Assembly: GCF_900129195.1 (NCBI RefSeq)
Contig: NZ_FQUY01000001.1
Coordinates: 186,001 to 250,000 of the forward strand
DNA length: 64,000 nucleotides
Source: Desulforamulus putei DSM 12395
GTDB taxonomy: Bacteria > Bacillota > Desulfotomaculia > Desulfotomaculales > Desulfotomaculaceae
Reading direction: 5' to 3'
Of the stretch, positions 36,434 through 44,935 are shown piece after piece. Position 1 is the stretch's first letter. Every line of letters begins with the position of its first letter. Made by a program: the position numbers and the translations under genes. The notes below the pieces were generated by a model. It did no database searches and had not been told where the DNA came from. It saw only the letters and a list, made by a program, of their open reading frames with translations.

Positions 36434-38410
36434 TTACAAACAGGTACTGCAGTTGCAACCGCAGTTTGCTTTAATGGCTTCCATGACATTCTCTGCCTTT
36501 ACGTTTTGGATCTGGCTGTTCACCTTCACGGAAACACCGTCGCCGCAGCTTTCAAGACAGAATACACCCTTCACCTTGACAGGCAGGGCAAGGAGTTTTT
36601 CCACCACTGCCAGAGAGCCTTTCTTTAAGCAGCCTTCGCCCAGGCAAACGGTAATTTCGGGGCCTTCACCGTCTTTAATAAGGATTTCGTTGCCGGCAAT
36701 GCGTTTTTTAGGACGGTAATGGGTATGCAGATCATGGTGTGTTTCATGGTTGCAGCAACCGCCCCAGTACTTTTCGAAAATCTTATCCAGGTCCTCGTTG
36801 TCCTGGGCCTTGTGCAGAACCAATTTAGCATCAATATTATAAATCTCCCTGGCCCGGGCTTGACGGCGTTCACCGTCGTTCTGGAAAGGCTGTCCGCCGC
36901 CGCCGACGCAGCCGCCGGGGCAAGCCATGACCTCCACGGCATGAACCGTCAGTTCGCCGGACTGGATTTTCTTAATCAGTTCTTCAGCTGCTGCCAGGCC
37001 GTTGACCACAGCCAGGGTTAACTTGTTGTCACCGACATTGATGCTGGCTATCTTGGTATCTTCCATACCCCTGGTAAACTCTACGTCAACCCGTCCTTCA
37101 GCGTTAAGCAGTTTGCCTGCTACATATCGAACCACAGACTCCATGACGCCGCCGGTGGTACCGAAAAGGACGCCGGAACCGGTGGTCTGCTGCATGGGTT
37201 GGTCGAACTCGGAATCTTCCAGAGCATCGAAAATGATGCCGGCTTCTCTGAACATACGGGCTGCTTCCACGGTTGTTAAAACAGCGTCTACATCATAGGA
37301 GCCTTCGGTCATGAATTCCGGCCGCCTGGCTTCGTATTTCTTGGCGGTGCAGGGCATGATGGAGACCACAAACATGTCCTCCGGTGCGATACCCAGGTCT
37401 TTTGAGTATTTCTTCTTTAATACCGAACCGAACATCTGCTGCGGTGAGCGGCAGGAGGACAGATTATTCAACAGTTCGGGATGGAATTCCTCGGCATATT
37501 TTACCCATCCGGGGCAGCAGGAGGTAAAGAGCGGCAGGTTTTCACCCTTGACCAAACGTGCTAAGAATTCATTGGACTCTTCAACGGTTGTCATATCTGC
37601 GGCGAACGCTGTATCAAAAACCTTGTTGAAACCGATTCTGCGCAGGGCAGCAACAATCTTACCGGTGACATCAACGGAACCCAGGCCGAATTCTTCGCCC
37701 AGAGCAGCCCGGGGTGCCGGGGCAATTTGGCAGACTACGGTCTTCTTGGGATCGCGGATGGCTGCCCAGACCTCTTCAATAGCAGAAGAATTGGAAGTCA
37801 GAGCGCCACAGGGACAGACGGCAATACACTGGCCGCAGTTAATGCAGGAGGATTCAGCCAGGGGCTGGTCCATGGCGGCCACGATTTCGGTACGGGAGCC
37901 GCGGTTTTTGAAGTCCCAAACGCCGATGCCCTGTTTTTCCTTGCAAACCCGCACACAGAGGCCGCACAGGATGCATTTGTTAGGATCGCGGACCACCGAC
38001 AGGCTGGAAGTATCCAGCGGAGCCTTAACGGTGCGGCTGGGATAACGCAGCCGTTTGATGCCGTAGTCATTGGCATATTTTTGGAGTTTGCAAGCGCCGC
38101 TGGAGTCACAGGTGGTGCACTCACGGTCGTGGTTGGCCAACAATAATTCAAGAACCATTTTACGTACTCTGTTAACCCGCTCGGAATTGGTATAGACCAC
38201 CATGCCGTCGACAGGAGCGGTGGAGCAAGAGGCCTGAATGCCCATCCGTTCAATTTCCACTACACAGAGGCGGCAAGCGCCGGCAATGGTCAGTTCCGGG
38301 TGGTAACAAAGGGTAGGGATATCGATACCGGCCTTACGTGCTACAGCCAGAATATTTTTCTCATCGGTAAAATCTATTACTTGTCCGTTAATGGTTATTT
38401 TACCACTCAT
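36434..38410 (-). CDS. hydA: [FeFe] hydrogenase catalytic subunit, copy 2, with C-terminal [2Fe-2S]-type domain
   Basis: 658 aa. The N-terminal [2Fe-2S] (CYHPELTIAGACRLCVVEI), His/Cys cluster (HDRECTTCDSSGAC) and two [4Fe-4S] motifs (CILCGLCVRVC; CINCGQCIAVCP) lead to the H-cluster domain with TSCCPGW, MPCTAKKYEA and EVMACPGGCVGGGGQP. About 80 further residues carry CLGEGCLKKGS and CLESCGDG, a thioredoxin-like [2Fe-2S] fold, and the protein ends in a Cys-rich CGCNCSTCL tail. This is the layout of HydA in electron-bifurcating NADH/ferredoxin hydrogenases. GTG 38413 and ATG 38410 are alternatives; AAAGGG lies upstream. Last gene before the terminator. Confidence 0.94.
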   Translation of the reverse strand: MSGKITINGQVIDFTDEKNILAVARKAGIDIPTLCYHPELTIAGACRLCVVEIERMGIQASCSTAPVDGMVVYTNSERVNRVRKMVLELLLANHDRECTTCDSSGACKLQKYANDYGIKRLRYPSRTVKAPLDTSSLSVVRDPNKCILCGLCVRVCKEKQGIGVWDFKNRGSRTEIVAAMDQPLAESSCINCGQCIAVCPCGALTSNSSAIEEVWAAIRDPKKTVVCQIAPAPRAALGEEFGLGSVDVTGKIVAALRRIGFNKVFDTAFAADMTTVEESNEFLARLVKGENLPLFTSCCPGWVKYAEEFHPELLNNLSSCRSPQQMFGSVLKKKYSKDLGIAPEDMFVVSIMPCTAKKYEARRPEFMTEGSYDVDAVLTTVEAARMFREAGIIFDALEDSEFDQPMQQTTGSGVLFGTTGGVMESVVRYVAGKLLNAEGRVDVEFTRGMEDTKIASINVGDNKLTLAVVNGLAAAEELIKKIQSGELTVHAVEVMACPGGCVGGGGQPFQNDGERRQARAREIYNIDAKLVLHKAQDNEDLDKIFEKYWGGCCNHETHHDLHTHYRPKKRIAGNEILIKDGEGPEITVCLGEGCLKKGSLAVVEKLLALPVKVKGVFCLESCGDGVSVKVNSQIQNVKAENVMEAIKANCGCNCSTCL

Positions 38411-38442
38411 CACGTCACGCCCTTTCTCTCAATATTCAGGTA

Positions 38443-40323
38443 CTACCTGATCATGATGGCTCCAAACTTACATTTCTCCATGCAGGCGCCGCACTTGAGG
38501 CAAAGCTCTACATTGATAACGTGGGGCTGCTTTTTGTCACCGGTAATGGCACCGGCAGGACATACTCTGGCACAAACAGTGCAACCTTTGCATTTTTCAG
38601 GATCAATGTAGTATTCTTTCAGAGCCTGGCAAGCACCGGCAGGGCACTTTTTATCCCGGACGTGTGCGATGTACTCATCACGGAAGTAACGGAGAGTGGT
38701 GAGGACCGGGTTAGGAGCAGTCTTACCGAGACCGCAAAGGGAGCCGTCTTTAACATTCTGGGCCAGTTCCTCCAGCAGAGCCAGGTCTTCCTCGGTACCT
38801 TTACCCTCGGTAATCTTGGTTAACAAAGCCAGCATTTGCTTGGTGCCCTCGCGGCAGGGAACACATTTGCCACAGGATTCGTTTTGTACAAAGCCCATAA
38901 AGAACTTGGCTGTCTCAACCATACAGGTATCGTCGCCCATCACCACCAGACCGCCGGAACCGATCATGGCGCCGACCTTCATGAGCTCATCATAATCCAG
39001 GGGCAGATCCAGTTTTTCTTCGGTTAAGCAGCCGCCGGAGGGACCGCCGATTTGAACGGACTTGTATTTTTTCCCCTCCCGCAAACCGCCGCCGATATCA
39101 AATACGATTTCCCGCAGGGTCATACCCATGGGAACTTCCACCAGACCGGTGTTTTGGATCTGACCGGCTAGGGCAAAGGTCTTTGTACCGGCGCTGCCAG
39201 GTGTGCCAAAGCCTTTGAACCATGCGGCGCCGTTCATAATAATGGCGGGCAGGTTGGCCAGTGTTTCTACGTTATTAATAACGGTAGGACAGCCCCACAG
39301 ACCTTTAACGGCAGGGAAGGGAGGACGGGGACGGGGCATACCGCGCTCACCCTCGATGGAAGCGATCAGGGCAGTTTCCTCACCGCAGACGAAAGCGCCG
39401 GCGCCCTCCTTAATGTGAATCTTAAAGTTGAAATCTGTGCCTAAAACGTTTCTACCCAGTAAGCCCAAGGCTTCTGCGTCGGCAATGGCCTTGCGCATGC
39501 GCTTGATGGCTAGCGGATATTCGGCGCGGGCGTAAATATAACCTTCGTCCGCTCCGATGGCAAAACCGGCAATCATCATGCCTTCCAGCACCGAGTGGGG
39601 GTTGCCTTCCATAACGGAACGATCCATGAAAGCGCCCGGGTCGCCTTCGTCACCGTTGCAGATGACGTATTTTTTGGGGCCCGGTTGGGCAGCGGCAAAG
39701 GACCACTTGCGACCGGTGGGGAAACCGCCGCCGCCACGGCCGCGCAGACCGGAATCAGAAACTTCTTTAATGACTTCTTCGGGTTTCATACCGGTTAAAA
39801 TTTTGGCAATGGCCTGGTAACCGCCATGGGCAATGTAGTCATTGATATTATCGGGGTCGATACGACCGCATTCTTTCAAAGTAACCCTTACCTGGCGCTT
39901 ATAGAAAGGAATCTCGTCCTGGGTTTTCACTTTTTCCCCGGTGTTCGGATCCACGTAAAGCAAACGGTTAACAATGCCGTTATTCACAATTGTTGTTTCA
40001 ACAATTTCTGCACAGTCCTCTTGCTGAACTTTGCAGTAAAGCAAACCGGAGGGTTCAAAGCGTACCAGGGGACCCATCTGGCAGAAGCCATGGCAACCGC
40101 TGATGCTTACGCCTATGCCTTCATGACTGACTTCTTTCACCAGGTCAACTTCGGCCAGCAGACCTTTTTCAGCAATAAGATTTTTTAAACTTTCATATAC
40201 CTTCAGCGACCCATTGGCTACACAGCCGGTACCGGCACAGACCAAGATGCGCATTTTTTGGTCGGCCAGTGCAGCTTTGGCTTTTTGTTGCAGCTTTAAT
40301 AAATCTTCTCGTGACTTAAGCAT
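38443..40323 (-). CDS. hydB: [FeFe] hydrogenase subunit HydB, copy 2, with 2[4Fe-4S] tail
   Basis: 626 aa NuoF-type subunit: N-terminal [2Fe-2S] thioredoxin-like domain (CAGTGCVANGS; SGCHGFCQMGP), FMN/NADH core (GLRGRGGGGFPTG, GDEGDPGAFMDR), ESCGKCVPCREGT [4Fe-4S], then a C-terminal ferredoxin domain with CKGCTVCARVCP and CLKCGACMEKCKFG. The extra domain is found in confirmed bifurcating HydABC enzymes, where ferredoxin and NADH are used together. GGGGGG lies before ATG 40323. hydC2 is 14 bases upstream. Confidence 0.94.
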   Translation of the reverse strand: MLKSREDLLKLQQKAKAALADQKMRILVCAGTGCVANGSLKVYESLKNLIAEKGLLAEVDLVKEVSHEGIGVSISGCHGFCQMGPLVRFEPSGLLYCKVQQEDCAEIVETTIVNNGIVNRLLYVDPNTGEKVKTQDEIPFYKRQVRVTLKECGRIDPDNINDYIAHGGYQAIAKILTGMKPEEVIKEVSDSGLRGRGGGGFPTGRKWSFAAAQPGPKKYVICNGDEGDPGAFMDRSVMEGNPHSVLEGMMIAGFAIGADEGYIYARAEYPLAIKRMRKAIADAEALGLLGRNVLGTDFNFKIHIKEGAGAFVCGEETALIASIEGERGMPRPRPPFPAVKGLWGCPTVINNVETLANLPAIIMNGAAWFKGFGTPGSAGTKTFALAGQIQNTGLVEVPMGMTLREIVFDIGGGLREGKKYKSVQIGGPSGGCLTEEKLDLPLDYDELMKVGAMIGSGGLVVMGDDTCMVETAKFFMGFVQNESCGKCVPCREGTKQMLALLTKITEGKGTEEDLALLEELAQNVKDGSLCGLGKTAPNPVLTTLRYFRDEYIAHVRDKKCPAGACQALKEYYIDPEKCKGCTVCARVCPAGAITGDKKQPHVINVELCLKCGACMEKCKFGAIMIR

Positions 40324-40336
40324 CTATGGTCCCCCC

Positions 40337-40828
40337 TTAGTTTTCACTGGCAGCGTTTGCCAATTTTTTAATAATTTCTAAGATTCCGTCCGGCGTCATT
40401 TGCCCGTGAACTTCCTCATCGGCTACGACAACCGGGGCCAATCCGCATGCCCCTAAGCAGGAGACAGTCTCAACGGTAAACATGAGGTCGCTGGTGGTGG
40501 GATTGTCCGGCGTAAGGGATAACTCTTTACGGAGCGCCATCATAATCGGTTCGGAACCCCGCACGTGACAGGCGGTGCCGTCACAAACACGGATCACATA
40601 TTTGCCTTTAGGAATAAGGGAAAACTGGGCATAGAAAGTTGCCACACCCAATACAGTGGCAGGGGAAATACCCATGGCAGTGGCTATGTACGTCAGCGCT
40701 TCTTTTGGAAGATATCCATATTCTGCTTGGGTCTCCTGAAGTATGGCGATAAGGTGAGAAACCTTACCTTCATGTGAATCGATAATTTGCTGTAGTTTTA
40801 AGAATTTTATATCTCTGTTCTCCATCAT
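40337..40828 (-). CDS. hydC: [FeFe] hydrogenase subunit HydC, copy 2
   Basis: 163 aa NuoE-like [2Fe-2S] protein with EYGYLPKEALTYIATAMGI, CDGTACHVRGS and CLGACGLAPVVV. First gene of operon 2. Two successive ATGs (40828 and 40825) follow AGGGGGG; the frame is open further upstream without a site. Together with HydB2 and HydA2 it should form the trimer. Confidence 0.92.
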   Translation of the reverse strand: MMENRDIKFLKLQQIIDSHEGKVSHLIAILQETQAEYGYLPKEALTYIATAMGISPATVLGVATFYAQFSLIPKGKYVIRVCDGTACHVRGSEPIMMALRKELSLTPDNPTTSDLMFTVETVSCLGACGLAPVVVADEEVHGQMTPDGILEIIKKLANAASEN

Positions 40829-40913
40829 AAACCCCCCTTTGGTGTAGGAAACCACTTGAACATCTGCTAAAAATTCAACGACGCAACCTGAAGCAAATTC
40901 TGGAATATCACCT

Positions 40914-40947
40914 CTTTTCTAAAAAATAAAAACTAGTTTTAGAAAAG
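40914..40947 (-). promoter_or_regulatory. Perfect hairpin in the leader of hydrogenase operon 2
   Basis: CTTTTCTAAAA (40914-40924) and TTTTAGAAAAG (40937-40947) are perfect 11-bp inverted copies with a 12-nt AT-rich loop. It lies about 85 nt before hydC2 in the minus-strand leader; AGAGGTGAT follows directly. Confidence 0.55.
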
Positions 40948-41018
40948 GAAAGTTTTAATTTTCTTAAAATAATTTAACTATTTAAGGTGAAAATTTGACT
41001 TTCCCTAAATAGCAACAA

Positions 41019-41047
41019 TTTATAATCTTGTCTTTATTTTTAGACAA
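41019..41047 (-). promoter_or_regulatory. Promoter of hydrogenase operon 2 with overlapping palindrome
   Basis: On the minus strand TTGTCT (41047-41042), 17-bp spacer, TATAAA (41024-41019). The -35 box is the right half of a perfect inverted repeat, TTGTCT-N8-AGACAA (41028-41047), so a bound regulator would block RNA polymerase. The remaining stretch 41048-41440 toward nadE is AT-rich; I see no gene in it. Confidence 0.7.
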
Positions 41048-41461
41048 TTGGTTAGACAGTTAGAAAGCTTCTTAGAAAAGCGGGTTTATTATTCAAAACC
41101 CTAACATAAACTTCCGGAAACCAGTAAAATCAAGGTATAATGGATGTAGGCGCAGGGTTTTTGCCTAAATTTTTACTAAATCTCAAAGATTCTGAATATA
41201 TTATAGGCTTGCAAATAATTCCTTGTCAATTAAAGATTCTCATTTCTTGATGAAAACCGCTTAATAAATTGTACAAATAAATAAAATAGTATAACTTAAT
41301 TAACTAGTGAAAATATATGAACAAGTCAGGCAATAAAAAAAATTAATACAATTCAAATAGCTTCTGTTTGTGAAGTTTTTCTTCATTTTGTTTTGGTTTG
41401 CGCCCGGCGTGACGGATATGATATTATGAATTTATCAATGGCCTAGGGGGGCTTGTCTATA

Positions 41462-42190
41462 GTGATGAAGGACTTAGCAGACAAACTGACACTGTGGATA
41501 AAAGAAGAAGTACAAAAGGCGGGTGCCCAAGGTGCAGTTGTTGGATTAAGTGGTGGTATCGATTCTTCCTGTGTTGCTGCACTCTGCAAAAGAGCTTTTC
41601 CGGATCATGTTCTGGGTGTGATCATGCCTTGTTACAGCAATCCACAAGATGCAGAAGACGCCAAGTTAGTGGCGGAGACCTTATCGGTTCCCTATGAAGA
41701 AGTGGTCCTTAATGAACCCTTCGATTGGTTTGTCCGCCGTTTTACCGGACAAGACTATGACTTGCATAGCTGTGATTTGGCCATTGCCAATATAAAGCCC
41801 AGGTTAAGAATGATTACCTTATATTACCTGGCGGCCAGGCATAATTATTTAGTCGTGGGAACAAGCAACAGGGCCGAACTGGTGGTGGGGCACTATACCA
41901 AATATGGCGACGGCGGGGTAGACCTCCTGCCCATTGCCAATCTGGTTAAATGCCAGGTGAAGGAACTGGCCAGAGAGTTGGGAATTCCCCGGCGGATCAT
42001 TGATAAAGCACCCTCCGCCGGTTTATGGTTTGGTCATTGCGACGAGCAGGAAATGGGTGTCACCTATAAAGACCTTGACCGTTATATCCTTACCGGAGAA
42101 GCTCCCGAACCCGTTAAGAAAACCATTCAGACATTGGAAAAGAAAAGAGCGCATAAGAGGTATATGCCGCCAATCCCGCCAATGTTTTAA
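41462..42190 (+). CDS. nadE: NH3-dependent NAD+ synthetase
   Basis: 242 aa ATP-pyrophosphatase with the P-loop LSGGIDSSC, and GTSNRAELVVGHYTKYGDGGVDLLPIANL (read in parts) typical of NadE. It amidates nicotinic acid adenine dinucleotide with ammonia and ATP. No glutaminase domain, hence the ammonia-dependent form. Start unclear: AGGGGGG at 41445-41451 best suits GTG 41462; TTG 41453 is too close and ATG 41465 a little far. It diverges from the NADH-dependent hydrogenase operon. Confidence 0.93.
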   Translation: MMKDLADKLTLWIKEEVQKAGAQGAVVGLSGGIDSSCVAALCKRAFPDHVLGVIMPCYSNPQDAEDAKLVAETLSVPYEEVVLNEPFDWFVRRFTGQDYDLHSCDLAIANIKPRLRMITLYYLAARHNYLVVGTSNRAELVVGHYTKYGDGGVDLLPIANLVKCQVKELARELGIPRRIIDKAPSAGLWFGHCDEQEMGVTYKDLDRYILTGEAPEPVKKTIQTLEKKRAHKRYMPPIPPMF

Positions 42191-42208
42191 ACGAATAGAA
42201 ACCTAATG

Positions 42209-42255
42209 AAAGCTGGGTGCATCCAGGAGAGTCTGGTATGAACCGGGCTTTTTTC
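42209..42255 (+). terminator. Probable terminator after nadE
   Basis: AAAGCTGGGT (42209-42218) pairs with ACCGGGCTTT (42242-42251) with one wobble and one mismatch, and an inner CCAG/CTGG helix; TTTTTT follows. It lies just before the yebC ribosome binding site. Confidence 0.65.
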
Positions 42256-42274
42256 GAGAAAGAGGGGTTTTTTC

Positions 42275-43006
42275 ATGTCAGGACATTCTAAATGGTCAAC
42301 CATTAAACGTAAAAAGGCCAAAATTGATGCTCAGAGAGGAAAAATCTTCACCAAAATATCCAAAGAAATTATCATTGCCGCCAGAAACGGCGGACCGGAT
42401 CCGGTGGGTAACATGCGTCTGAAGGCCGCCATTGAAAAGGCCAAGGCTGCCAACATACCCAATGAAAATATTCAGCGGGCCATCCAAAAGGGCGTCGGCG
42501 GTGGCGAAGGAGCTAATTTTGAAGAATTCACCTATGAAGGTTACGGGCCCGGCGGTGTTGCCATATTGCTTTATGTAGCCACGGATAATCGCAACCGCAC
42601 TGCCGGAGAAGTTCGGCATATTCTTTCCAAACATGGCGGCAACCTTGGTGAAACCGGTTGTGTGAGCTGGATCTTTAAAGAGAAAGGCGTCATTATCGTT
42701 GACCGTCTGGAGGCCAATATCAGTGAAGATGATTTAATGCTGGCGGCCCTTGAAGCCGGTGCAGAGGATGTGAAGGCGGAAGAAGACAGTTTTGAAATTA
42801 CCACCGCACCGGAATACTTTGAAAATGTGAGATCCGCCTTGGCTGAACAAGGTATTCCCATCGCCGATGCGGAAATCACCATGGTGCCCCAGACCACCGT
42901 AAAGCTGCAAGGCGAAGAGGCGGAAAAGATGGTCAGGATGATTGACTTGTTGGAAGACAATGACGATGTGCAAGCCGTCTATACCAATTTTGAAATGGAA
43001 GGATAA
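42275..43006 (+). CDS. yebC: YebC/PmpR family protein (TACO1 family)
   Basis: 243 aa, usual length. N-terminus [20 protein letters not shown] with the family's SGHSKW and R..K.D..RGK signature, then [21 protein letters not shown] in parts and [10 protein letters not shown]. YebC proteins were long called transcription regulators; recent work links them to translation of proline-rich stretches. AAAGAGGGG upstream. Often next to ruvCAB, as here. Confidence 0.95.
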   Translation: MSGHSKWSTIKRKKAKIDAQRGKIFTKISKEIIIAARNGGPDPVGNMRLKAAIEKAKAANIPNENIQRAIQKGVGGGEGANFEEFTYEGYGPGGVAILLYVATDNRNRTAGEVRHILSKHGGNLGETGCVSWIFKEKGVIIVDRLEANISEDDLMLAALEAGAEDVKAEEDSFEITTAPEYFENVRSALAEQGIPIADAEITMVPQTTVKLQGEEAEKMVRMIDLLEDNDDVQAVYTNFEMEG

Positions 43007-43013
43007 GATGGTT

Positions 43014-43041
43014 AAAGCCGGGGTTACACCCGGCTTTTTTA
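43014..43041 (+). terminator. Intrinsic terminator after yebC
   Basis: AAAGCCGGG (43014-43022) pairs with CCCGGCTTT (43029-43037), followed by TTTTA. Confidence 0.9.
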
Positions 43042-43105
43042 CGTCATTTCCCAGGTATAATCAAGCAAAAAGTGGCAATACTAACCAACTGAAGGAGTGG
43101 TTAGT

Positions 43106-43723
43106 ATGATAAGCAGGTTCCTGTGGATCGGTGTGGGGGGATTTTTAGCGGTATTGTTATTCTGCATCGCCATGGTGGGCGGTAGGGTGACCGGCGATGG
43201 TACAAAGGCCGCCATGTCAATTTTGCAGGTCTTTGCCCAGCAGGTTCAGCCGACTCTCGCCCCGGATTTGATCATTAGAGAAGAGAACGTTTATCTGTGC
43301 GGGGATAGTGAAGAGATAGCCAGAAAAACGGCAGGTTCTTTGGGTGTCAAGACCGAAAAGGAATTGAAGGAAAAATATCATGCCCCGGGCTTTTCGGTGG
43401 AGGTCCGTAACGACGAAGTGCTGGTCCGGCAAAAGGTCAATGAATTTTGCAGCTACCACCGTTCCTTCAGGCATTTAGGCATTTATGACAATAAGCTGGC
43501 GGTTTACCAGGGACCCCTTGGCTATCACCAAAAACTGCTGAAGGTAGAGGAGTCAATTCCCCTGAACAGCCTGTCTGCGGCCTTTCAGGTAAAACTTCAA
43601 CAGGTCATGGATTTTTACCACATGACACCGGAGACCCAGGCCAAGCTTCGTTATGAGTTGGAATTTTCCAATGAGGACGCACTCAACGCCATCTTGGAAA
43701 ACTTGGATGAAATGCAGGACTAA
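43106..43723 (+). CDS. BofC C-terminal-domain-like protein
   Basis: 205 aa. One N-terminal membrane helix (about 5-27), then a soluble part facing outside. The segment LGIYDNKLAVYQGPLG (about residues 128-143) resembles the BofC C-terminal domain; in Bacillus BofC inhibits SpoIVB in sigma-K checkpoint signalling and its gene sits beside ruvAB. Here too the gene precedes ruvCAB, which supports the call. AAGGAG (43092-43097) fits ATG 43106; the GTG at 43097 overlaps that site. The N-terminal half is not recognisable to me. Confidence 0.6.
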   Translation: MISRFLWIGVGGFLAVLLFCIAMVGGRVTGDGTKAAMSILQVFAQQVQPTLAPDLIIREENVYLCGDSEEIARKTAGSLGVKTEKELKEKYHAPGFSVEVRNDEVLVRQKVNEFCSYHRSFRHLGIYDNKLAVYQGPLGYHQKLLKVEESIPLNSLSAAFQVKLQQVMDFYHMTPETQAKLRYELEFSNEDALNAILENLDEMQD

Positions 43724-43724
43724 G

Positions 43725-43757
43725 GACCCGGGATGAAGAGCCGGGTCTTTATTTTTA
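43725..43757 (+). terminator. Intrinsic terminator after the bofC-like gene
   Basis: GACCCGG (43725-43731) pairs with CCGGGTC (43741-43747), followed by TTTATTTTTAT. Confidence 0.85.
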
Positions 43758-43833
43758 TATTGATGAATTTATAACCCAACAGAACAGAGGTTTGTAGTAT
43801 AATATTGGCAGTCAGGTAAAAATGGGGGTTCAT

Positions 43834-44325
43834 ATGATTATTTTGGGCATAGATCCGGGCACCGCCATTACCGGTTTTGGTCTGGTGGAATACCTGGGAA
43901 ACCGTTATAAACCCATCGCTTACAGTTGTCTGAGGACCGACCCGGAACTTCCGCTGGATTTACGACTGCAAAGACTTTACCAGGGTTTACAGGAGATTAT
44001 TGGAACATACAAGCCCGATTTTATGGCTGTGGAACAATTATTCTTTAATAAAAATGCCCGCACGGCTCTGGCAGTGGGCCATGCCAGGGGGATTGCCCTG
44101 CTGGCGGGGGCCAATGCCGGTATTCCCGTGGCGGAATATACACCTTTACAGGTTAAGCAAGCAGTGACCGGGTACGGCAAAGCTGATAAACATCAGGTTC
44201 AATTTATGGTAAAAACACTGCTCTCCTTAAAAGAGATTCCCAAACCAGATGACGTGGCAGATGCCCTGGCCGTTGCCATTTGCCACGCCCACTGGAGTTC
44301 AGACCCGGGAGGACTTATGAGATGA
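43834..44325 (+). CDS. ruvC: Holliday junction resolvase RuvC
   Basis: 163 aa, normal length. Catalytic acids are visible: Asp7 in LGIDPG, Glu in MAVEQLFF, and Asp residues in [14 protein letters not shown]. It cuts Holliday junctions brought by RuvAB. ATG 43834 follows GGGGG at 43825-43829; an ATG four codons earlier is in frame but less well placed. TGA overlaps the ruvA start (ATGA). Confidence 0.96.
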   Translation: MIILGIDPGTAITGFGLVEYLGNRYKPIAYSCLRTDPELPLDLRLQRLYQGLQEIIGTYKPDFMAVEQLFFNKNARTALAVGHARGIALLAGANAGIPVAEYTPLQVKQAVTGYGKADKHQVQFMVKTLLSLKEIPKPDDVADALAVAICHAHWSSDPGGLMR

Positions 44326-44921
44326 TTGCTTATATTTGCGGAAAGCTGGCCGCCGGTGGTCCAGGCTGGGCGGTGATTGACGTGCAAGGCATCGGTTATC
44401 ATATCCACATTCCATTAACAACCAGGCTGCCCGGCGTCGGGCAGGATATTAAACTCCATACTCATATGGCTGTAAGGGAGGACGGCATTCAATTTTACGG
44501 CTTTTCCGATGAAGAGCAGCGGGACTGTTTTTTAGCGCTGCTGGATGTGGCAGGGGTTGGTCCCAAGGTGGCTCTGGCGGTGGTTTCCCACCTGCTACCC
44601 GACCATTTGCGGGCGGTCATTGCCGGCGGAGATGTTAACCAACTGGTGAAGGTGCCGGGAGTCGGCAAAAAAACCGCCCAGCGTATTTTACTGGAGCTGA
44701 AAGATAAACTGTCCGGACCCGCCATATCCTCCGGTGAGGTTGCTTACAATGACACTGCTTCCCATGGCATGGCAGAGGATGCTGTGATTGCGTTGGTGTC
44801 GCTGGGTTATTCTCAGACTGAAGCCAGGGATGCTGTTGGAAGGGCACAAAACAAGGCCCCGGCGAAAGACGTGTCTGCACTGATTAAAGAGGCTCTGAAA
44901 GAATTGGCGCCAATGAAGTAG
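44322..44921 (+). CDS. ruvA: Holliday junction branch migration protein RuvA
   Basis: 199 aa: N-terminal OB domain (IAYICGKL.., IGYHIHIP), tandem helix-hairpin-helix ([28 protein letters not shown]) and C-terminal domain III ([17 protein letters not shown]). The true start is ATG 44322, overlapping the ruvC stop, with GGGAGGA at 44308-44314; the frame extends upstream inside ruvC but that is not used. RuvA tetramers hold the junction for RuvB. Confidence 0.96.
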   Translation: MIAYICGKLAAGGPGWAVIDVQGIGYHIHIPLTTRLPGVGQDIKLHTHMAVREDGIQFYGFSDEEQRDCFLALLDVAGVGPKVALAVVSHLLPDHLRAVIAGGDVNQLVKVPGVGKKTAQRILLELKDKLSGPAISSGEVAYNDTASHGMAEDAVIALVSLGYSQTEARDAVGRAQNKAPAKDVSALIKEALKELAPMK

Positions 44922-44935
44922 CCTGGGAGGTAACC

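Noticed and set aside
40860-40912. Short leader peptide (TTG with GAGGTGAT) before hydC2
   Set aside because: Nine codons, non-ATG start, weak spacing; not supportable.
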